Source: Actinomycetota bacterium
GTDB taxonomy: Bacteria > Actinomycetota > Acidimicrobiia > Acidimicrobiales > Microtrichaceae
Assembly: GCA_018268735.1 (NCBI GenBank)
Contig: JAFDWA010000044.1
Location: 1 to 9,320 of the forward strand
Length of the DNA: 9,320 bases
Direction: 5' to 3'
Part shown: one piece after another, positions 5,658 to 9,320 of the stretch
How positions within the stretch are numbered: position 1 is the stretch's first letter
Layout of the letters: the number at the start of each line of letters is the position of its first letter
The notes under the pieces: generated by a model
What the model was told of the DNA's origin: nothing
What the model saw: only the letters and a program-made list of their open reading frames with translations
Databases searched by the model: none
Made by a program: the position numbers and the translations under genes

Positions 5658-6185
5658 TCAGAGCCGCGCATGGCGGCCGTAGGCGCCCTTGAAGAACAGC
5701 AGCGGCCCGACGTCGGGTCGGTGCACGTCCATCGAGCGGACGAGACCTTCGACGATCAGGTGGTCGCCACCCTCGTGCACCTCGTAGACCTCGCAGTCGA
5801 TGTGCGCGACAGCGCCGTGGATCAACGGCGACCGGGTGATGGGCGACGGCTCCCATCTGATCCCCTCGAACTTGTCCTCCGCCTTCGAGGCGAAGCGACC
5901 GGAGGTCTCGTGCTGGTCCTCGGCGAGGACGCTGACGCCGAACACCCCCGTCTCGGCGATCGAGGGCCACGTCGAGGAGGTACGGGCGACGCAGAAGCCG
6001 ACGAGCGGCGGGTCGAGCGACACCGAGAAGAACGATCCGATCGCGAGTCCGACCGGGCGACCGTCGACGAGCGACGAGATGACCGTGACGCCGGTCGGGA
6101 AGTGACCGAGCACCTGGCGGTACACCATCGGGTCGATCTCGATGGCGCCGGTCGGGTGCCCGCCGGCGGTCGCGTCGTCGCTCAC
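5658..6185 (-). CDS. Flavin reductase family protein (FMN-binding split barrel)
   Basis: The 175-residue product belongs to the family of NAD(P)H:flavin reductases that supply reduced flavin to two-component monooxygenases in the cytoplasm. Typical stretches are F29-P-T-G-V-T-V, S51-F-F-S-V-S-L-D-P-P-L-V, F82-G-V-S-V-L-A-E-D-Q, the G-D-H of residues 140-142 in the dimer interface, and the C-terminal F165-K-G-A-Y-G-R. Nothing is missing compared with the family. The partner monooxygenase is not in the window, so the substrate pathway is unknown; some members act alone or bind other flavin-like cofactors. The GTG start at 6185 overlaps the stop of the MBL gene as GTGA, implying translational coupling. 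The gamma-CA gene follows after 20 bp. Confidence 0.93.
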   Translation of the reverse strand: MSDDATAGGHPTGAIEIDPMVYRQVLGHFPTGVTVISSLVDGRPVGLAIGSFFSVSLDPPLVGFCVARTSSTWPSIAETGVFGVSVLAEDQHETSGRFASKAEDKFEGIRWEPSPITRSPLIHGAVAHIDCEVYEVHEGGDHLIVEGLVRSMDVHRPDVGPLLFFKGAYGRHARL

Positions 6186-7069
6186 GTGGAAGAAGCTACC
6201 GGCCGGCGCCGCGCCCCGCGGACGGCCGGCAGGGACATCGTGAGCCCTTCGTACGCGGCGAGCACGTCGGTCACTCCCCGGCGGTCAGCTACCTGACGTG
6301 CGTGGTCGAGGAGCTCGTCGATCCGCTCGTCGACGTGGGACGGGTCGTGGTGGAACAGCACGAGCGTGCCGACGCCTGCCTGGGCAGCGACCTCGACCGC
6401 GTAGTCGACGGTGCAGTGGCCCCAGTCGCTGCGGAGGGCGAACTCGTCGTCGTCGAACTGCGCGTCGTGGATCAGCACGTCGACGCCGGCGCACAGGTCG
6501 AGCACCGCGCCGTCCACCTCGGTCGAGCCGATGCCGGGCTGCTGGTGGTCGCTCACGTATGCGACGGTGCGGCCTCCGAGCTCGACCCGGTAGCCGAAGG
6601 TCGGCCCGCAGTGCGGCACCCACGCCGCATGCACGACTGCTGCACCGACCTCGAACGCACCCGGCTGGGTGTCGTGGAAGGTGATCTCACCCGGGAGCGC
6701 GTCGATGCTCACCGGGAAGTACGGCGGTGAGAGGAACCTCTGCACGGTGTCGGCGAGGCGTTCGTCGTCGGGCGCGGGCGCGTGCACCCGGACCTGCCCG
6801 CCCGAGGTGAGCAGCGGCGGGAAGAACGGGATCCCCTGCACGTGGTCCCAGTGCAGGTGCGTCAGGAGTGCGGTTCCCCGGAAGGAGCCACCGCCCCGCG
6901 CCTGATGCGCGAGCCCGTAGAAGCGAAGACCGGTTCCCAGGTCGAACAGGATCGGGTCATGGGCATCGTCCTCGACGACGACGCACGCGGTGTTGCCGCC
7001 GTAGCGACGGAGGCTCTCACCCGAACACGGTGTCGACCCGCGCACACCGTAGAACGTGACGTCCAGAAT
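6182..7069 (-). CDS. MBL-fold metallo-hydrolase
   Basis: The 295-residue product has the metallo-beta-lactamase fold of the RNase Z/PhnP-like branch. It begins with F-Y-G-V-R-G-S-T-P-C and R-Y-G-G-N-T-A-C. It has the two-metal motif H71-L-H73-W-D75-H76, with H153 (V-P-H), D174 (Y-V-S-D) and H240 (L-F-H-H-D) as remaining ligands. It is therefore probably an active di-metal phosphodiesterase-type hydrolase; the substrate is not evident. There is no signal peptide, so it should be cytoplasmic. The start is unusual: the conserved region begins at once after GAGGGGG (7079-7073), and the only codons at the right spacing are ATT 7069 or CTG 7066. ATG 7192 or GTG 7228 would add 41 or 53 Arg-rich residues across a hairpin. 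The stop overlaps the flavin reductase start. Confidence 0.85.
   Translation of the reverse strand: MLDVTFYGVRGSTPCSGESLRRYGGNTACVVVEDDAHDPILFDLGTGLRFYGLAHQARGGGSFRGTALLTHLHWDHVQGIPFFPPLLTSGGQVRVHAPAPDDERLADTVQRFLSPPYFPVSIDALPGEITFHDTQPGAFEVGAAVVHAAWVPHCGPTFGYRVELGGRTVAYVSDHQQPGIGSTEVDGAVLDLCAGVDVLIHDAQFDDDEFALRSDWGHCTVDYAVEVAAQAGVGTLVLFHHDPSHVDERIDELLDHARQVADRRGVTDVLAAYEGLTMSLPAVRGARRRPVASST
6193..6198 (-). promoter_or_regulatory. Possible internal -10 before the flavin reductase gene
   Basis: TAGCTT on the minus strand lies seven bases before GTG 6185, inside the last codons of the MBL gene. It fits the leaderless pattern seen elsewhere in the window, but it is coding sequence and may be chance; no -35 is present. 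Confidence 0.3.
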
Positions 7070-7275
7070 GGTCCCCCTCGTCAGCCGGATCGGTCCCTGC
7101 CTCCCGTCCGGGCAGCTGCAGCGTACGGGAGGCAGCGGCTCCCGGACCGTCGATTGTGACCGATGTCTCGCACCCCGTGCGACGCCGACCATGACGGGAG
7201 CCCGCACGATGCGTCGAACCGGCGACACCGGCGCGGGCGGGCTCGCCCGGCAGGGGCCGACCCAGGGCGGACAGC
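7070..7275 (-). promoter_or_regulatory. 206-bp gap: leader region of the MBL-flavin reductase-gamma-CA group
   Basis: On the minus strand this gap holds a 5-bp inverted repeat CGGGC/GCCCG (7249-7238) 27 bp after the mutY stop, then the 11-bp hairpin at 7135-7097, then the Shine-Dalgarno GAGGGGG. Codons in the MBL frame here (for example CAT CGG TCA CAA TCG) lack the G/C third-base bias of the real genes, supporting a non-coding leader. No convincing -35/-10 pair is seen; TACGCT (7125-7120) overlaps the hairpin. Confidence 0.45.
7097..7135 (-). promoter_or_regulatory. 11-bp perfect inverted repeat in the MBL leader
   Basis: In minus-strand order, CTGCCTCCCGT (7135-7125) and ACGGGAGGCAG (7107-7097) are exact reverse complements around a 17-base loop that itself contains GCTGCAGC. 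There is no U-tract downstream. The 3' arm ends 17 bases before GAGGGGG. It could be a regulatory hairpin, an operator, or a terminator for mutY that lacks the U-tract. Confidence 0.6.
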
Positions 7276-8151
7276 TCAGGGTGGACGGAGTCGCCCGTCG
7301 ACGTCACGTCCGATGAGCCCGTCGGCCACCAGGGATTCGACCACCGCATGGACACGTCCCGGATCGAAGCCCTCCGAGCGCAGGCGTTGCTCGATCCCCG
7401 CCAGCTCCGTGTCGTCGGTGGTCATCGCGGCGAGCACGCGGCCACGCATCTCGCGATCCGATCCCTGGAACCGCGACTGACGGCGGGACACGGCTGCTGA
7501 CCCGACGGCGGGGTCGGGATGCGGTCGACCGGCGCCACGCCATGCGCAGTCGACCGGACACCCGTCGCAGTCCGGCGTGGCACGGCAGCGCGTCGCCCCG
7601 AGGTCCATCACCACCTGGTTCCAGGCCCAGGGCAGCCCGGATGGAACCCAGGCGTCGGCGATCTCCTGCGCCTCCTTCGGACGGAGCCGACGGCCGGCGC
7701 GACGGGCGAGCACCCGAGCGACGTTCGTATCGACGACGCCGACGTGCGCCTCGAACGCGAACGCGAGCACCGCCCGCGCGGTGTACGGACCGACGCCCGG
7801 CAACGCCATCAACTCGTCGAGCGAGTCGGGCACGAGGCCGCCGTGCCGCTCGACGCACGCCGATGCGGCGAGGCGGAGATCCCGTGCGCGCCGCGGGTAG
7901 CCGAGCCCGTGCCACTCACCCAGCACGTCGCCGAGCGACGCTGCCGCGCACGCCCTCGGGTTCGGCCACCGCTCGAGGAACCGCTCCCATCTCGGAACGA
8001 CCCGGACGACCTGCGTCTGCTGCAGCATCACCTCGCTGACGAGGACCGCCCACGGGTCACGAGTCCGGCGCCACGGCAGGTCTCGGAGGCGTGCCAGCCC
8101 CTCGGCGAGGATGTCGGCATGCTCGTCGGGCTCGCGGCCGGAGCGCGTCAA
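7276..8151 (-). CDS. mutY: A/G-specific adenine glycosylase (short form without Nudix domain)
   Basis: MutY removes adenine mispaired with 8-oxoguanine in base-excision repair. The 291-residue product shows P-W-R (26-28), S-E40-V-M-L-Q-Q-T-Q-V with the catalytic Glu, the helix-hairpin-helix L-P-G-V-G-P-Y-T-A (117-125), and V-V-D141-T-N-V-A-R with the catalytic Asp. Four cysteines follow: C189, C195, C198 and C202. Their spacing is C-x5-C-x2-C-x3-C rather than the usual C-x6-C-x2-C-x5-C; a 4Fe-4S cluster is still likely. The C-terminal Nudix-like domain that recognises 8-oxoG in E. coli MutY is absent, replaced by about 70 residues (R-F-Q-G-S-D-R onwards) like those of other actinobacterial short forms. 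The TTG start at 8151 overlaps the methyltransferase stop as TTGA, implying coupling. Confidence 0.93.
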   Translation of the reverse strand: MTRSGREPDEHADILAEGLARLRDLPWRRTRDPWAVLVSEVMLQQTQVVRVVPRWERFLERWPNPRACAAASLGDVLGEWHGLGYPRRARDLRLAASACVERHGGLVPDSLDELMALPGVGPYTARAVLAFAFEAHVGVVDTNVARVLARRAGRRLRPKEAQEIADAWVPSGLPWAWNQVVMDLGATRCRATPDCDGCPVDCAWRGAGRPHPDPAVGSAAVSRRQSRFQGSDREMRGRVLAAMTTDDTELAGIEQRLRSEGFDPGRVHAVVESLVADGLIGRDVDGRLRPP

Positions 8152-8918
8152 CTCGGCGTCGACAGGCGGCGGCAGGTGTACAGCACCGTCTCGTGCGGGT
8201 AGTCGAAGCCCCCGGTCAGCTCCGGGTGCGCGGCGAGCAGGTCACGTGCCTCACCGAGCAGCGACTCACGCGGGCCGTCTGGCAGCGCAGCCACGAAGCT
8301 GGTCGAACGCAGTCGGTCGATGACCCCGTCGACGTCGGTGGGAACGGGATTCGGGTACCGCCGGACGTCGAGCTCGCTGAACCGACCTGCGACGGCGACC
8401 ACGTCGGCCCACGGCACCTCACGGTGGTCGTCGTAGGGCCGGCCCCCCGTGCGATCCTCGACGAGCCGGGTCAGCTCGTCCACCCACGGCGTCGACGCGT
8501 CACGGGCGTTGAACACGATCGCCAGGACGCCGTCCAGACGCAGCACCCGCGCGGCTTCCGCGAGCGCCGCCGCGGCGTCGAACCAGTGGAAGGCCTGCCC
8601 CACGGCCAACAGGTCGACGACTCCCGAGGCGATCGGGACCGCCTCGGCGAGGCCGAGCGCCAACGGGACGCGAGGCAGGCCGAGGCGGAGCTGCCTCGCC
8701 ATCGCGCCGAGCGGCTCGACGGCCCGGACGTCGAGACCGGCACGCACGAGCTGGCCGGTGAGGATCCCCGTCCCTGCTGCAAGGTCGACCACGAGCCCGC
8801 CGCGTGGGACCAGCTCCTTGATCGCACCGATCGCCGGCCGTGCGTAGGTCGGGCGGATGCGGGCGTAGGTGGACGCCGACGACGAGAACCCACCGGCGGC
8901 GACGGGGTTGACGGTCAC
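8148..8918 (-). CDS. Class I SAM-dependent methyltransferase
   Basis: The 256-residue product has the Rossmann-fold motif V-V-D45-L-A-A-G-T-G-I-L-T, with E68 (A-V-E-P) as the probable ribose-binding acid. Next come motif L-A-E-A-V-P (90-95) and V-G-Q-A-F-H-W-F-D (107-114), then A-R-V-L-R-L-D-G. The F-H-W-F-D signature and the N-terminal F-S-S-S-A-S-T-Y-A-R-I-R-P-T-Y belong to the broad group annotated as methyltransferase type 11/25. The substrate cannot be predicted; a small molecule is most likely. The GTG at 8918 has GAGG eight bases upstream. It follows the MaoC gene after 41 bp and overlaps mutY by 4 bp, so the three are probably one transcript, although no functional link with mutY is evident. 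Confidence 0.92.
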   Translation of the reverse strand: MTVNPVAAGGFSSSASTYARIRPTYARPAIGAIKELVPRGGLVVDLAAGTGILTGQLVRAGLDVRAVEPLGAMARQLRLGLPRVPLALGLAEAVPIASGVVDLLAVGQAFHWFDAAAALAEAARVLRLDGVLAIVFNARDASTPWVDELTRLVEDRTGGRPYDDHREVPWADVVAVAGRFSELDVRRYPNPVPTDVDGVIDRLRSTSFVAALPDGPRESLLGEARDLLAAHPELTGGFDYPHETVLYTCRRLSTPS

Positions 8919-8959
8919 GCGGTCAGCCTCGCGCGGAGCTCGGCCGTCCGGGCCCCGCG

Positions 8960-9320
8960 TCAGTCGTCCCAGATGCCGTCGCCGTAGGGGCGCTTGCGCT
9001 CGGGGGCAGCGTCGCGCTTCCAGACCATGACCTTGCGGCGGAAGTAGCAGACCTCGACGCCGTCCTGGTTGAAGCCCTTGGTCTCGACGGTCACGATCCC
9101 ACGGTCGCCCTTGGAGGACTCCCGCTTCTCGAGCACACGGGTCTCGGCATAGATCGTGTCGCCGTGGAAGGTCGGGTTCTTGTGCTGGAGCGTCTCGATC
9201 TCCAGGTTGGCGATCGCCGCGCCGGAGACATCCGGGACGCTCATGCCCAACACGAGCGAGTACACGAGGTTGCCGACCACCACGTTGCGACCGTGCACGG
9301 TCTCGTTCTCCGCGAACCAC
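8960..9320 (-). CDS. MaoC-like hydratase/dehydratase (5' end outside window)
   Basis: Only the C-terminal 119 codons plus the stop are in the window. The visible sequence, from W-F-A-E-N-E-T-V-H-G-R-N through G-N-L-V-Y-S-L, N-P-T-F-H-G-D-T-I-Y-A-E-T-R-V and V-E-T-K-G-F-N-Q-D-G, is the second half of a hot-dog fold of the MaoC family. These proteins hydrate or dehydrate acyl-CoA thioesters, as in (R)-specific enoyl-CoA hydratase or mesaconyl-CoA hydratase. The catalytic Asp/His pair normally lies further N-terminal and cannot be seen here. The F-H-G-D-T-I-Y-A-E-T motif is typical of the stand-alone MaoC proteins found beside CitE-like lyases, but the neighbouring gene is off the edge. The frame runs to the window end, so length and start are unknown. 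Confidence 0.9.
   Translation of the reverse strand, partial: WFAENETVHGRNVVVGNLVYSLVLGMSVPDVSGAAIANLEIETLQHKNPTFHGDTIYAETRVLEKRESSKGDRGIVTVETKGFNQDGVEVCYFRRKVMVWKRDAAPERKRPYGDGIWDD

Noticed and set aside
5638..5970. N-terminal extension of the gamma-CA frame into the flavin reductase gene
   Set aside because: The conserved protein begins at GTG 5637 behind AGGGAGG; the extension has no family similarity.
7070..7228. N-terminal extension of the MBL protein from GTG 7228 or ATG 7192
   Set aside because: It has non-coding-like codon use, spans the hairpin and Shine-Dalgarno, and lacks similarity to the family N-terminus; not fully excluded.
8919..8959. Stem-loop between the MaoC and methyltransferase genes
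   Set aside because: The pairing GCGGGGC/GCTCCGC has a mismatch and is expected often at this GC content.

Overview
The window is about 70% GC, with GTG/TTG starts, short intergenic gaps and several candidate leaderless promoters. A SufS + SufU pair, a DUF4184 membrane protein and a short MutY without a Nudix domain also fit. Together these point to the chromosome of a high-GC actinobacterium. The wording of several proteins resembles Acidimicrobiia, but that is an inference from memory, not a search. I see no tRNA, rRNA, CRISPR array, insertion sequence or phage gene; this looks like core chromosome.

Layout. (1) Positions 1-675, minus strand: 3'-truncated DUF4184 membrane protein. (2) Positions 735-2595, plus strand: a 28-bp near-palindrome lies on the promoter of sufS (cysteine desulfurase), followed by sufU, the zinc protein that accepts its sulfur. 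(3) Positions 2645-3401, minus strand: a small four-cysteine protein of unknown function, then a pterin-4a-carbinolamine dehydratase. These converge on sufU. (4) Positions 3502-5039, plus strand: a PAS protein with a degenerate GGDEF domain, then a DUF2752 membrane protein. (5) Positions 5119-7069, minus strand: an MBL-fold hydrolase, a flavin reductase and a gamma-carbonic-anhydrase-like protein, tightly coupled. (6) Positions 7276-9320, minus strand: a MaoC-like hydratase (5' end outside the window), a SAM methyltransferase and MutY; the last two overlap by 4 bp.

How they work together. SufS and SufU form a sulfur-mobilising pair for Fe-S cluster assembly; the SufBCD scaffold is not in the window. 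MutY carries a four-cysteine Fe-S motif and is a possible downstream client. The other genes are housekeeping or unassigned enzymes, and shared function within the minus-strand clusters cannot be proven from sequence.

Most useful observations: the palindrome inside the sufS promoter; a recurring TANNNT hexamer 6-7 nt before the start codon of several genes, suggesting leaderless mRNAs; loss of the GGDEF signature; a probable change in a metal ligand of the gamma-CA homologue; unusual cysteine spacing in MutY; and an apparent non-ATG/GTG/TTG start behind an 11-bp leader hairpin in the MBL gene. I did not find a clearly new multi-gene system.
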